Positions 43,370-53,013 of a stretch of DNA of 64,000 bases are shown piece by piece. Source of the stretch: Qipengyuania_B thermophila (GTDB lineage Bacteria > Pseudomonadota > Alphaproteobacteria > Sphingomonadales > Sphingomonadaceae); the NCBI RefSeq assembly GCF_004153605.1, contig NZ_SDSI01000001.1, forward strand, positions 1-64,000, in the 5' to 3' direction. The notes under the pieces were generated by a model that saw only the letters and a program-made list of their open reading frames with translations, ran no database searches and was not told the origin of the DNA. Each line of letters opens with the position of its first letter. Position 1 is the stretch's first letter. The position numbers and the translations under genes were made by a program.

Positions 43370-44407
43370 TCAGCCGAGGGGGAGACCGGCCGCCGCGAAC
43401 AGCGCGTCCCGCTTCTCCACCAGCTCGTCATGAAGGGCGGCGCCTTCCTGCGGCGACAGGTCCTGCGCGCCATCCGCCGCGAGGGCGCGCGCCAGACGCT
43501 GTTCCGCCGCCGCGGTCAGGCGTGGCAAGGTGTCGGCCAGAGCGTGCATGTCGGACAATCTGGCCCAGCAGTTCAGCACCACGTCGCACCCTGCCGCCAG
43601 TGCCGCCGCTCCTCGCGCCGCGATGGGACCGTCCAGCGCCTCCATGTCGATGTCGTCCGTGAGCAGCAGTCCGTCGAACCCGATCGCGCCGCGGATCACC
43701 TCCTCGATGACGGGCCGCGACAGGGTCGCACAGCGATCCGCGTCCCACGCCGTGTAGACGATGTGCGCGGTCATGCCGATCGGCGTTGCCGCAAGGGCGC
43801 GAAAGGGCGCGATGTCCTGCTCGAGCGTGTCGGCGGACGCGGTCACCACCGGCAGCGCCTTGTGGCTGTCGACAGCGGCGCGCCCGTGGCCGGGCATGTG
43901 CTTGAGACAGCCGGCCACGCCGGCTCGGGCAAACCCGGCAATCATCGCCCGGCCGAGGGCGGCGACCTGTCGGGCATCCGATCCGAGCGCGCGGTCGCCG
44001 ATCACCGAGTCGGCGTCGGCTTGCCGCAGGTCGAGCGGCGCGTGGAAATTCACCGTCACCCCCGCTTCGGCGAGCGCCAGTCCGATCGCCTGCGCGTTGG
44101 CGCGGATCGCCTCGATGGCGCTGGCCGGCGCGAGGTCGAACAGCCGGGCGAACATTTCCCCGCTCGGGTAGGCAGCCCAGTGAGGCGGCTTCATCCGCGC
44201 CACCCGGCCGCCTTCCTGGTCGATGCCGATGAAGAGGGTGTCGCGCCCGTGCAGGCTGCGCAGCGTGTCGGTCAGCCGACGCACCTGATCCCGGTCGACG
44301 CAGTTGCGCTGGAACAGGATATAGCCGACCGGGTCCGCCTCGCGGAACAGCGCCGTCTCGTCCGCGCTGAGCTGCGGACCGGCGATGCCGAAGATCGCAG
44401 GTGTCAT
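43370..44407 (-). CDS. nagZ: Beta-N-acetylhexosaminidase NagZ (GH3)
   Basis: NagZ removes GlcNAc from anhydro-muropeptides in peptidoglycan recycling. The 345 residues include FIGIDQEGGRVARMKPP, the GH3 substrate-binding KHMPGHG (with the acid/base histidine) and the nucleophile Asp in LLTDDIDMEAL. It has no signal peptide, as expected of the cytoplasmic enzyme. It starts 28 bases after the SPOR gene stop. Confidence 0.97.
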   Translation of the reverse strand: MTPAIFGIAGPQLSADETALFREADPVGYILFQRNCVDRDQVRRLTDTLRSLHGRDTLFIGIDQEGGRVARMKPPHWAAYPSGEMFARLFDLAPASAIEAIRANAQAIGLALAEAGVTVNFHAPLDLRQADADSVIGDRALGSDARQVAALGRAMIAGFARAGVAGCLKHMPGHGRAAVDSHKALPVVTASADTLEQDIAPFRALAATPIGMTAHIVYTAWDADRCATLSRPVIEEVIRGAIGFDGLLLTDDIDMEALDGPIAARGAAALAAGCDVVLNCWARLSDMHALADTLPRLTAAAEQRLARALAADGAQDLSPQEGAALHDELVEKRDALFAAAGLPLG

Positions 44408-44435
44408 CGCGTGCGCGCGCTTGGCGGGTCCGTTG

Positions 44436-45206
44436 TCACTGCTTGACCTGGCAGTTCAGCCCGTCGGCGCGCAGCGCCTCGCACAGCTGCCTTGCGCTGG
44501 CGACATCGGGCGCCACGGCCTGTAGCCGGTACACGGTGCCGATGTCCGCCACGCCCTGCACCACCCGGTGACGCACGCCCTGCAGGGCCTCCGTCTGCCG
44601 CACGAGGGTGGCCCAGCCGCGCTCCGCCGCCGCGGGACTGTAATAGGCGCCGACCTGCACCCCGACACCGGCACGCTCGGACGCGGCGGGTGCCGGGGCC
44701 GCACCGGCGGTCGCGGGGGTGGCGGGCCGGGCCGCCACGCGCGCGGACGATGCCGGAGACGCGGTCGGAGCGGGCATTGCCGGCGCGGGCGCCGGGGGGG
44801 TCGAAGGAGCGTCGGCAAGGCGCGCCTCGCGCCGCTGCCCCTCGCCCACGGCGAAGCTGGTGTCACCCGTGCCGGCATGCTGTTTGCCGCCCGGGTCATC
44901 GGGCCGCACGCGATATGGACCCTCGGGCGCGGCGATGATGCCGCCATCGGCGACCGGCTCGTCCGACCGGTTGAGGAACCACCACACGCCGCCGCCGACC
45001 AGCGCGAGCAGGGCAAGGGCCGCCAGAACCCCGGCGGTGATCCTGACCGGATCGCGGGCCGGTGGCGCAACATCGTCGGAGGAATCGAGCCAGGGCAGGC
45101 GATCCTCGTCGTCGAGCAGTGACAGCTCTTCGGCCCGGTCGTCCCATGACGGCTCGCCCCAGCCGGGGCGCGGAAAGCGGCTGTCATGCGGCGGGGTGGC
45201 GGCCAT
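44436..45206 (-). CDS. SPOR-domain membrane protein
   Basis: The protein has an acidic cytoplasmic head, one membrane helix (ITAGVLAALALLALVGGGVWWFL), a long Ala/Pro linker, and a C-terminal SPOR domain (VGVQVGAYYSPAAAERGWATL...). SPOR domains bind denuded glycan at the septum, so it probably acts in division. The start is ATG 45206 (256 residues), 8 bases after GAGGAG; a GTG at 45212 is in a GTGA overlap with argS but too close to the binding site. Confidence 0.92.
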   Translation of the reverse strand: MAATPPHDSRFPRPGWGEPSWDDRAEELSLLDDEDRLPWLDSSDDVAPPARDPVRITAGVLAALALLALVGGGVWWFLNRSDEPVADGGIIAAPEGPYRVRPDDPGGKQHAGTGDTSFAVGEGQRREARLADAPSTPPAPAPAMPAPTASPASSARVAARPATPATAGAAPAPAASERAGVGVQVGAYYSPAAAERGWATLVRQTEALQGVRHRVVQGVADIGTVYRLQAVAPDVASARQLCEALRADGLNCQVKQ

Positions 45207-45208
45207 AC

Positions 45209-46975
45209 TCACATCTCCTCGACAGCTGTCACTCCAAGGATCGCAAGGCCGTTGCGGATGACCTGGCCAATCTGCGCCACGACGAACAGGCGCATCCTGC
45301 TGACAGCGGGGTCGCCCGTCAACACGATGCGTTTCGCCGGATCGTCGTTCCCCAGATTGTAGAACGCGTGAAACGCCGCGGCCAGATCGAACAGGTAGAA
45401 GGCCACCCGGTGCGGTTCGCGCGCCTGCGCCGCGCTTTCGACGATCCGCGGGAACTGGGCGGCCATGCGCACAAGCTGCACTTCGTCCGCGGCGAGCGCG
45501 CCCAGATCGCCGCCATCAGGTGCAAGCCCCTCGGCCGCGGCCTTGCGCAGGGAGGCGCAGATGCGGGCATGGGCATACTGCACGTAGAAGACGGGGTTGT
45601 CGCGCGAAGCCTCGACGACGCGCGCGAAGTCGAACTCCATCTGCGCGTCGGGCTTGCGGGTCAGCATGGTGAAGCGCACGACGTCGGCGCCGACCTCGTT
45701 CACCACATCGGCGACGGTGACGAAGGAGCCCGCGCGCTTGGACATCCGCACCGGCTCGCCGTCGCGCAGGAGCTGCACCATCTGGATGAGCTTGACATCG
45801 AAGGGGATGCTGCGTCCCTCGCCCTCGGACAATGCGGCCACGGCGGCCTTGATCCGCTTCACCGTGCCGGCGTGGTCGGCGCCCCAGATGTCGATGAGCG
45901 CGTCGGCGCCGTGCGCCTTCTGCATGTGATAGGCGAGATCGGCGCCGAAATAGGTCCAGCTGCCGTCCGACTTGCGGATCGGGCGATCCTGATCGTCGCC
46001 GAAGCGGGTGGACCGGAACAGGGGCAGCGCGACCGGCTCCCAGTCATCCGGCGGCGCCTTGCCCTTCGGCGCCTCCAGCACTCCGTCATAGACGAGGTCG
46101 CGCTCGCGCAGCCATGCCTCGGCCGCGGCCGGCTTGCCGGCCTCCTGCAACGCCGCTTCGGAGGCGAACACGTCGTGATGGATGCCGAGCAGGGCAAGGT
46201 CAGCCCGCACCAGCGCCATCATGGCGTCCACCGCGCGCCGCCGGAACAGCGGGAGCCACTCCTCCTCCGCAGCATTGCGGAACCGGTCGCCGAACTCGTC
46301 GGCCAGAGCGGCGCCGACCGGCCGCAGATATTCGCCGGGGTAGAGGCCGGCGGGGATCTCCTCCACCGCATCGCCGAGCGCCTCGCGGTAGCGCAGATGG
46401 GCCGAGCGGGCGAGCACGTCGACCTGTGCGCCGGCGTCGTTGATGTAGTATTCGCGGATCACCTCGCAGCCGGTGAACGCGAGCAGGTTGGCGAGCGCAT
46501 CCCCGACGACCGCGCCGCGGCAATGGCCCATGTGCATGGGGCCGGTCGGATTGGCCGAAACGAACTCGATGTTGACCCGTTCGCCCTTGCCGCGCGTCGA
46601 ACGTCCGTAATCGGACCCGCAGCGCGCGATCAGGCGCAGCTCGTCCTGCCACACGCTGTCCGCGAGGCGCAGGTTGATGAAACCCGGACCGGCAATCTCC
46701 ACCGTGGACACCTGCGGCTCTGCGCGCAGCTTCTCCGCGATCGCTTCGGCAAGCGCCCGCGGACTGGTCCGCGCAGCGCGCGCCAGCACCATGGCCGCAT
46801 TGACGGCAAGATCGCCGTGCGACGCATCGCGGGGCGGCTCCACCGCGACGCCGGTGCGCGCAAGCCCACCCGGCAAGGTTCCCTCGTGTTCAAGGGCGTC
46901 GAGCACCGCGTGGAGGCGGCGCTCCATCGCGGCATGCACGGGCAGGTTCAGAACGGCAGCAGCAGCATCATCCAT
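45209..46975 (-). CDS. argS: Arginyl-tRNA synthetase
   Basis: ArgRS charges tRNA-Arg. The 588-residue class I synthetase has the HIGH-like motif in SANPTGPMHMGHCRGAVVGD and the KMSKS-like motif VRMSKRAGSF. The additional N-terminal domain (about 1-110) and C-terminal anticodon-binding DALR domain are visible. It overlaps the SPOR gene stop/start region and is the first gene of the argS-SPOR-nagZ-tatABC run. Confidence 0.97.
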   Translation of the reverse strand: MDDAAAAVLNLPVHAAMERRLHAVLDALEHEGTLPGGLARTGVAVEPPRDASHGDLAVNAAMVLARAARTSPRALAEAIAEKLRAEPQVSTVEIAGPGFINLRLADSVWQDELRLIARCGSDYGRSTRGKGERVNIEFVSANPTGPMHMGHCRGAVVGDALANLLAFTGCEVIREYYINDAGAQVDVLARSAHLRYREALGDAVEEIPAGLYPGEYLRPVGAALADEFGDRFRNAAEEEWLPLFRRRAVDAMMALVRADLALLGIHHDVFASEAALQEAGKPAAAEAWLRERDLVYDGVLEAPKGKAPPDDWEPVALPLFRSTRFGDDQDRPIRKSDGSWTYFGADLAYHMQKAHGADALIDIWGADHAGTVKRIKAAVAALSEGEGRSIPFDVKLIQMVQLLRDGEPVRMSKRAGSFVTVADVVNEVGADVVRFTMLTRKPDAQMEFDFARVVEASRDNPVFYVQYAHARICASLRKAAAEGLAPDGGDLGALAADEVQLVRMAAQFPRIVESAAQAREPHRVAFYLFDLAAAFHAFYNLGNDDPAKRIVLTGDPAVSRMRLFVVAQIGQVIRNGLAILGVTAVEEM

Positions 46976-47040
46976 GGCGCCCGCCGGTTAGCCGACTGGC
47001 GGGAAAGCGCAAGGGAGCGGTTCCCGCCGTCCGCGCGGCC

Positions 47041-47694
47041 TCAGCGGGTGACGTTGTAGGCCAGCTGCTCGGGCGTGAGCTGGAAGCCGACGAGGAGCTC
47101 GAAGGTGGCGCTCTGCACCGCCGCCCGCACGGCCGGGTCGGCGAGCGGATCAAGGGCGGCATCGGGATCGCCGGGGCGGCGGCGGCGGGTGATCTGCTCG
47201 CGGATCTCCGCCGGCAGCGTTGCCTCGGCCCGGTTCACGAAGGCCGCGGCGCGCGCGGTGGCGCTGGCCCGCTCCTGCCCGTCACCGAAATCGACGACGA
47301 CCGTCCCGACCCGCTTCGACACGATGGCGCTTCCCCCGCGGAGCACGGTCACGAAATAGGGCAGCTCCACCCGGCGCGCGCCGCGCGTGTCCAGCCGCCG
47401 CGCCAGCACGTCGAAGCTCGCCTCGGTGTACACCTGCTCGCCCTGATCGTTGCACGCCGGCCGCACGTTGGTGATCACCGCGGTGACATCGATGTCGCTC
47501 GCCGTCCGCTGCCCTCCGGGGCGGAACAGCGTGATGTCTCCCGTGTGGGCCGGAATGCCCACCGCGGGACACACGGAGCGCACCGCCGTGATCCCGACCG
47601 CCTCGCCGAGCACCAGCTCCCCTTCGCGCGCGCAGCCTGCAACACCGGCGGCCGCGACGAGCAGAAGCGGCAGCGCTGAACGGGAGGATGGCAT
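47041..47694 (-). CDS. Putative lipoprotein, unknown function
   Basis: The 217-residue product starts with the lipobox signal LPLLLVAAAGVAGC. The body has VGITAVRSVCPAVGIPAHTGDITLF and a conserved-looking VTAVITNVRPAC, with pairs of cysteines, then YTEASFDVLARRLDTRGARRVELPYF and a helical C-terminus. I recognise no named family. It lies between argS and the divergent ispH. Confidence 0.75.
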   Translation of the reverse strand: MPSSRSALPLLLVAAAGVAGCAREGELVLGEAVGITAVRSVCPAVGIPAHTGDITLFRPGGQRTASDIDVTAVITNVRPACNDQGEQVYTEASFDVLARRLDTRGARRVELPYFVTVLRGGSAIVSKRVGTVVVDFGDGQERASATARAAAFVNRAEATLPAEIREQITRRRRPGDPDAALDPLADPAVRAAVQSATFELLVGFQLTPEQLAYNVTR

Positions 47695-47773
47695 GGTGGA
47701 CGGGTTCCTCTTGCAAGACGGCAGCAGGGCCGAGCCCTAGCCGCCGCGTCGCGGAAGCGCTAGAGGGAGGAAG

Positions 47774-48781
47774 ATGAACGCCCACTTGCCTGTGTCCGCC
47801 GCCCGCGAGCCGCGCACCCCGCCCACCGCCGGCGCGGCCGCAACCCGGCCGGGTCTCACCCTGCTGATCGCCGCGCCGCGCGGTTTCTGCGCCGGGGTCG
47901 ACCGCGCGATCGAGATCGTCAAGCGCGCCCTCGAACGCTATGGCGCGCCGGTCTATGTCCGGCACGAGATCGTGCACAACCGCTTCGTGGTGGACTCGCT
48001 CAGGGACAAGGGCGCGGTTTTCGTCGAGGAACTGGACGAGGTGCCGGATGACCGGCCCGTGGTGTTCAGCGCTCATGGTGTGCCGAAGTCGGTGCCGGCG
48101 GAAGCACGGCGGCGGGACTTGATCTATGTCGACGCCACCTGTCCTCTCGTCAGCAAGGTGCACCGCCAAGCCGAACGCCAGCTGGAAAAGGGGCGTCACA
48201 TCCTCTTTATTGGCCATGCCGGCCACCCGGAGGTGATCGGCACGATGGGGCAGGTGCCGCCGGGCACCATCACGCTCGTCGAGACGCTGGAACAGGCGCA
48301 GGTGGTGACCCCGCCCGCCGGCGTGCCGCTGGCCTATCTCACCCAGACAACCCTTTCGGTCGACGACACAGCGGCGATCACGGCGGAGCTCGAGCGGCGC
48401 TTTCCCGACATCGCCGCGCCCCGGGCCGAGGACATCTGCTACGCGACATCCAACCGCCAGGCCGCGGTGAAGCAGATCGCGCCGGGCAGCGATCTGGTGC
48501 TGGTGATCGGCGCGCCGAACTCCTCCAATTCGCTCCGCCTCGTCGAGGTTGCCGAACGCTGCGGCACGCCGGCGCGTCTGATCCAGCGGGCCGCGGACAT
48601 CGATCCCCTCTGGCTTGACGGCGTCGGCACCATCGGTCTCACCGCCGGCGCGTCGGCTCCCGAGGCGCTCGTGCGCGAGGTTGTCGACCACCTTGCCCAG
48701 TGGCGGACCATCGAGGAGCGCACGGTCGTCAGCACGGAAGAGAACATGATCTTCAAGCTGCCCCGCGAACTCACCGACTAG
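47774..48781 (+). CDS. ispH: 4-hydroxy-3-methylbut-2-enyl diphosphate reductase IspH
   Basis: IspH is the last enzyme of the MEP isoprenoid pathway, a [4Fe-4S] protein that makes IPP and DMAPP from HMBPP. The 335 residues contain APRGFCAGVDRAIEIVKRAL, VDATCPLVSKVH and EDICYATSNRQAAVK, whose cysteines bind the cluster. There is a 27-residue N-terminal extension. It starts 79 bases from the divergent lipoprotein and runs into thrB after 27 bases. Confidence 0.97.
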   Translation: MNAHLPVSAAREPRTPPTAGAAATRPGLTLLIAAPRGFCAGVDRAIEIVKRALERYGAPVYVRHEIVHNRFVVDSLRDKGAVFVEELDEVPDDRPVVFSAHGVPKSVPAEARRRDLIYVDATCPLVSKVHRQAERQLEKGRHILFIGHAGHPEVIGTMGQVPPGTITLVETLEQAQVVTPPAGVPLAYLTQTTLSVDDTAAITAELERRFPDIAAPRAEDICYATSNRQAAVKQIAPGSDLVLVIGAPNSSNSLRLVEVAERCGTPARLIQRAADIDPLWLDGVGTIGLTAGASAPEALVREVVDHLAQWRTIEERTVVSTEENMIFKLPRELTD

Positions 48782-48808
48782 GGCCGGCGCGATCGGGCAG
48801 GACCGGCG

Positions 48809-49810
48809 GTGGCGGTCTACAGCGACTATTCCCCTGCGGAACTCGCCGCCCTGCTGCGCCCGTGGGATGTGGGAGACCTCGAACGGGCGCAACCCATCGC
48901 CGCCGGCGTGTCGAACAGCAACTGGCATGTCCACACCCGGCGCGGGGCCGCACGGACACGCCATGTCCTGACCGTCTTCGAGCGGCGCATCGACCCCGCC
49001 GAACTGCCGTTCTTTCTCGGCCTCGTCGATCATCTCGGACGCGGCGGCCTGCCCGTGCCGGCGCCCGTCCCCACGGTCTCGGGGGAGCTGTGGACCTGGC
49101 ACCGGGGCAAGGCGGCGGCGCTGCTGCACTTCCTGCCCGGCGAGGTGATCGACCGCCCCGATGCCGCCCAGGCGCGATCGGCAGGACGGGCGCTCGCCCG
49201 CATCCATCTGCGCGCCGCCTCCTTCGCGAAAGGACGCCGCCAGACGCTGGGGCGCGCGGCGTGGCGCAGGATGCTGGACGCGGTCGGGCCGGACAGGCTG
49301 GCGACGCTGGCTCCGGATCTGCCGGCGCTGCTGGCCGAGGAGCTGGCGTTCCTCGACCGGAACTGGCCCGACCGCCTGCCGAGCGGGATTGCCCATTGCG
49401 ACCTGTTCCCGGACAACGTGCTGCTGGACGGGGCGAGGGTCACGGGACTGCTGGACTTCTACTTCGCCGCCACGGATTTCTACGCCTATGACCTCGCTAT
49501 CGCCGTGCTCGCCTGGTGTTTCGACGAACGCGACGGTGCGTTCGCGCGCCCCCGGCTCGAAGCGATGATCGCCGGATACGAGGAGCACAGGCCGCTGCTC
49601 GCCGCGGAGCGCCGAGCCATGCCGGTGCTGCTGCGCGGCGGCTGCCTGCGCTTCATCGCCTCGCGCGCGGCGGACTGGTTCGATGCCGACGCGCCGAGCG
49701 CCGGAGGTCGCAAGGATCCCCTCGCCTTCGTGCGGCGGCTGCACGTCTGCCGCTCCCTTGATGCAAGCTTCTTTTCCGATCCGCCGCAAGGTGCCATAGC
49801 CGGGGCATGA
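48809..49810 (+). CDS. thrB: Homoserine kinase, type II (APH fold)
   Basis: ThrB phosphorylates homoserine in threonine synthesis. This is the aminoglycoside-phosphotransferase-like form, not GHMP. The 333 residues have PIAAGVSNSNWHV, IAHCDLFPDNVLLDG and GLLDFYFAATDFYAYDLAI with the catalytic and Mg2+ Asp residues. It starts at GTG 48809 with AGGA upstream and overlaps rnhA by an ATGA junction. The ispH-thrB-rnhA order is common in alphaproteobacteria. Confidence 0.95.
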   Translation: MAVYSDYSPAELAALLRPWDVGDLERAQPIAAGVSNSNWHVHTRRGAARTRHVLTVFERRIDPAELPFFLGLVDHLGRGGLPVPAPVPTVSGELWTWHRGKAAALLHFLPGEVIDRPDAAQARSAGRALARIHLRAASFAKGRRQTLGRAAWRRMLDAVGPDRLATLAPDLPALLAEELAFLDRNWPDRLPSGIAHCDLFPDNVLLDGARVTGLLDFYFAATDFYAYDLAIAVLAWCFDERDGAFARPRLEAMIAGYEEHRPLLAAERRAMPVLLRGGCLRFIASRAADWFDADAPSAGGRKDPLAFVRRLHVCRSLDASFFSDPPQGAIAGA

Positions 49811-50262
49811 AGCATGTCGAGATCTTCACCGACGGTGCCTGCAAGGGCAATCCGGGACCGGGCGGATGGGCCGCGCTGCTGCGCATGGGGCGGCACGAGA
49901 AGGAACTGAGCGGCAACGAGAGCGAGACGACCAACAACCGGATGGAGATGATCGCCATCATCCGCGGACTGGGAGCGCTCATCGAGCCGTGCATGGTGAC
50001 GGTGCACACCGACAGCCGCTATGTCGTCGATGGCATCACCAAATGGGTGCATGGCTGGAAGAAGCGCGGCTGGATCAGCGCGAGCCGCAAGCCGGTCCGC
50101 AACGCCGATCTGTGGCATGAACTCATCGCCGCCGCGGCGCCGCATCAGATCGAGTGGGTCTGGGTCCGGGGACATGCAGGACACCCGGAGAACGAGCGCG
50201 TCGACCAGATCGCAAGCCGGCAGGCGGAACAGGCCCGCGCCGAACTGGCCGCGGCGGGCTGA
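49807..50262 (+). CDS. rnhA: Ribonuclease HI
   Basis: RNase HI cleaves RNA in RNA-DNA hybrids. The 151-residue protein has all acidic active-site residues: Asp9 in EIFTDGACKGNPGPGGW, Glu in TNNRMEMIAI, Asp in VHTDSRYV and the last in RGHAGHPENERVD. Its ATG overlaps the thrB stop in ATGA. It is followed closely by the convergent FAD gene. Confidence 0.97.
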   Translation: MKHVEIFTDGACKGNPGPGGWAALLRMGRHEKELSGNESETTNNRMEMIAIIRGLGALIEPCMVTVHTDSRYVVDGITKWVHGWKKRGWISASRKPVRNADLWHELIAAAAPHQIEWVWVRGHAGHPENERVDQIASRQAEQARAELAAAG

Positions 50263-50271
50263 ACGCCGCCG

Positions 50272-51384
50272 TCAGCCGAGTCGCTCCGGGCCGAACGGGC
50301 GAAGATCAAGATCGGCGGTCATCGCGGAGCGGCCACTGCCCGCGACCGCCTCCGCCATCAGCCGCGCCGCGGCCGGCGCGGTCTGGATGCCCGAGCCGCC
50401 CTGCCCGGCGAACCAGATGAACGCACGGTCGCCCGGGTCGGGTCCGTACACCGGCAGCCGGTCGGGCGCGAAGCTGCGCAGTCCGGCCCAGCGGCGCTCG
50501 ACCGCCTCGACCCGCCAGCCGGTGGCTTCCTCGAGGCGGCTGATGGCGACGGCGACATCGAGTTCCTCGGGCGCCGCGTCGCATGGGGGGCTGGGAGTCT
50601 CGTCATGGGGGCTGAGCCACAGCCGGTCGCCTTCCGGGCGGAAGTAGAACCGGCCGCTGATGTCGAGCACGAGCGGAAGGTCGCGGGGTGCCGGCGGGTC
50701 GACGCGCACCTGCACCACGGTGCGGCGCAGCGGCTGGATGCCCGGCGCGCGCAACCCGGCGGCCGCGGCGACGCAATCGCTCCATGCCCCGGCGGCATTG
50801 ACGAGCGCGCCGGCGGTCAGCGTGCCGCCGCCGTCCAGGCGAAGACGCCAGCCTGACCCGGTGCGGTCGATCGGCCCGACCCCGGCCTTCACCCGCAACC
50901 GCACGCCGGCGGCGGCGGCGCGGCGCAGATAATGCTGGTGCAGCGCCGCGACGTCGATGTCGGCGCAGTGCGGCTGCCAGATCCCGTGGACCCAGCGGGC
51001 GCGCAGCTGCGGCACACGACGCTGAAGATCCGCCGCGCCAAGCCGGTAAAGCTCGGCGCCCGTGGGGGCGAACCGCGCCAGAAAGGAGTCCACCTCGGCC
51101 TCCGCGTCGGCCTGTGCGATGTAGAGCGCGCCCCGCTCGCTAAGAAAGCCGCGGTCCCGTAGATAGGCACCCGAGGCGCGGGTGAGCGGAACGAGCGCCG
51201 GCCCGCCGTAGCACTCCTCCCAGAACGCCGCCGACCGTCCCGTGGTGTGGTAGCCTGCCACACTTTCCCGCTCCAGCAGGAGGATCCGGGTGTCACGAGG
51301 AAGCAGCGCCGCCAGCTCCGCCGCGATGCTGGCGCCAGCGATGCCTGCCCCGATCACGGCGATGTCGCACGCCTCGTCCGTCAT
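50272..51384 (-). CDS. FAD-dependent oxidoreductase, DadA/glycine-oxidase-like
   Basis: The 370-residue product has the N-terminal dinucleotide fold VIGAGIAGASIAAEL and GRSAAFW, ALVNAAGAWSD in the middle, and a C-terminal FAUGxGG-like end, FIWFAGQGGSGIQTAPAAA. It resembles D-amino acid dehydrogenases and glycine oxidases of the DAO family. The substrate cannot be told. It overlaps the hydrolase gene at 51381 by 4 nt. Confidence 0.9.
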   Translation of the reverse strand: MTDEACDIAVIGAGIAGASIAAELAALLPRDTRILLLERESVAGYHTTGRSAAFWEECYGGPALVPLTRASGAYLRDRGFLSERGALYIAQADAEAEVDSFLARFAPTGAELYRLGAADLQRRVPQLRARWVHGIWQPHCADIDVAALHQHYLRRAAAAGVRLRVKAGVGPIDRTGSGWRLRLDGGGTLTAGALVNAAGAWSDCVAAAAGLRAPGIQPLRRTVVQVRVDPPAPRDLPLVLDISGRFYFRPEGDRLWLSPHDETPSPPCDAAPEELDVAVAISRLEEATGWRVEAVERRWAGLRSFAPDRLPVYGPDPGDRAFIWFAGQGGSGIQTAPAAARLMAEAVAGSGRSAMTADLDLRPFGPERLG

Positions 51385-52400
51385 CGAGCAGGCGCGGCGG
51401 CACGGTCGAGAAAGCCGGCGATCGCGGCCATCGCGCGGCCGCGCACGCCGTCAGCCTCGCGCAGCAGCTCGTGCCGCGCCTCCGGGCCGAAGCGCATCAG
51501 CGTGGCTCCGGGGATGCGGCGCGCCGCTACCGCGATCGCGCGGTAATCCACCAGCCGGTCGTGTTCCGCCGCCAGGATCAGCACCGGGATGTCGATCCGC
51601 TCCAGCACGCCGGGAGCGAAAAGCGCCCGCATCGACGCATAGGCCCGCTCGACCCAGCCCCAGCTTCCCGGCCCCATCGCGAGGTCGGGGCGCGCGTCGC
51701 GCCACCACAGCTCGTCGGCATACCGGTCCGCATCGTGGGTCAGCAGCTCCTGCCGCGCGGCGGGCACCGCGCCCGGTTTTTCGCTCCAGCGCCAAGCCGG
51801 CCGGGCCGCATCGCCCATGCGGCACATCGCGCGCGCCACATGATGCAGCATGAAGACCGGCAGCGGCGGCCCGACGAACCCCAGCATCGGCGCTGACAGC
51901 ACGAGCGCTGCGGGCCGGACCCTGTTTTCCGCGACCGCGCGCAGAGCCAGATGCCCGCCCATCGAGTGCGCGACCAGCACGTGCGGAGCCGGCGCGGCGG
52001 CACGCCACTCCTGCCAGAACGCGGCAAGATCATCGATCCACTGGCGGAAATCCTCGACATGGCCGGTGAACGCGTCACGGCCCAGCCGGCCCGATCCCGC
52101 CTGCCCGCGCCAGTCAAGGGCGGTCACCGCCCAGCGGGCGTCGTGCCACTCGCCGAAGGCTTCCAGATATTTCTCGTAGGCGTCGCCGCGTCCAGGCAGG
52201 AACAGCAGCGAACCGCGCGCGCCGGCGCCCGCAGCCCAATCGAAGCGCCGGATGACGTGCCCGTCCGGCGCCGTCCACCGCGCCTCCCGCGCATCGTCGG
52301 GAATGCTGCGCCGCCGGTGGCCGGCAGTCCCCCCGGCAGGCTCAACGCCGGCAACATGGTTACCGTTTGGTAAGCCCTGCTGCGTAAGACCCTTCGTCAT
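51381..52400 (-). CDS. Alpha/beta hydrolase, lysophospholipase/monoacylglycerol lipase type
   Basis: The product contains LLFLPGRGDAYEKYLEAF, TALDWRGQAGSGRLG and the nucleophile elbow VAHSMGGHLAL (Ser). ILAAEHDRLVDY and FGPEARHELLRE follow with the acid and His. It fits the PldB/monoglyceride lipase group. The family start lies near AREARWTAPDGH; the first usable start is ATG 52400, giving 339 residues with an extra N-terminus, so the start is unsure. It diverges from cpaA with a 31-base gap. Confidence 0.88.
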   Translation of the reverse strand: MTKGLTQQGLPNGNHVAGVEPAGGTAGHRRRSIPDDAREARWTAPDGHVIRRFDWAAGAGARGSLLFLPGRGDAYEKYLEAFGEWHDARWAVTALDWRGQAGSGRLGRDAFTGHVEDFRQWIDDLAAFWQEWRAAAPAPHVLVAHSMGGHLALRAVAENRVRPAALVLSAPMLGFVGPPLPVFMLHHVARAMCRMGDAARPAWRWSEKPGAVPAARQELLTHDADRYADELWWRDARPDLAMGPGSWGWVERAYASMRALFAPGVLERIDIPVLILAAEHDRLVDYRAIAVAARRIPGATLMRFGPEARHELLREADGVRGRAMAAIAGFLDRAAAPAR

Positions 52401-52431
52401 CGACGCGACCTGTGCCCGAACGGATTGAACC

Positions 52432-52908
52432 ATGACCAATGACGCGCTGTACTACGGACTGCTCGGAATGCTGGCAATCGCCCTGCTGGCGGCGGCGTTC
52501 ACCGACCTGCGCGAACGCCGGATCGGCAACCGCCTGAACGCGGCGGTGGCGCTCGGCGCACCAGTGTACTGGTGGGCGGCGGGGTTCTCCCTGTGGCCGG
52601 AGGTTGCCCTGCAGATCGGCTTTGCGGTGCTCGTCGCGGCCGTCCTCATCGGCCTGTGGTCGCTGAAGTTCATCGGCGGAGGCGACATCAAGCTGCTCGG
52701 TGCGCTCGCGCTGTGGATCACGCCCTGGTCCTACGGCACGCTGCTGATCGTCATGGCGCTGGTCGGCGGCCTGCTCACGATCCTCATCGCCGCCTTCCAC
52801 GTCGCTGCCCGGCGCAAGGGTCGCCCGGTCATCCCGTACGGGGTTGCGATCGCCGCCGGCGGGCTGTGGGTGCTCGGCATCGACATGGCCGGACTGACCG
52901 GCGTCTGA
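52432..52908 (+). CDS. cpaA: Prepilin peptidase CpaA (TadV-type)
   Basis: The A24 membrane aspartyl protease processes Flp prepilin and pseudopilins. The 158-residue protein has about five spans with catalytic Asp25 in AAFTDLRER and Asp85 in GGGDIKLLG. The short form without the N-methylase domain is typical of Tad loci. First gene of the locus; no flp pilin gene precedes it here. Confidence 0.93.
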   Translation: MTNDALYYGLLGMLAIALLAAAFTDLRERRIGNRLNAAVALGAPVYWWAAGFSLWPEVALQIGFAVLVAAVLIGLWSLKFIGGGDIKLLGALALWITPWSYGTLLIVMALVGGLLTILIAAFHVAARRKGRPVIPYGVAIAAGGLWVLGIDMAGLTGV

Positions 52909-53013
52909 GGGCGAGCCGCAACAACCACATCTTAACCACTGCACGCATACACACCGAAACCATACGGGGCCCGTCCCAGACGGAGCGGGCGGACAGAGGG
53001 GGCTGACACGGCC

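Noticed and set aside
47282..49789. Minus-strand open frame of about 835 codons across ispH and thrB
   Set aside because: Shadow frame crossing two certain genes on the plus strand.
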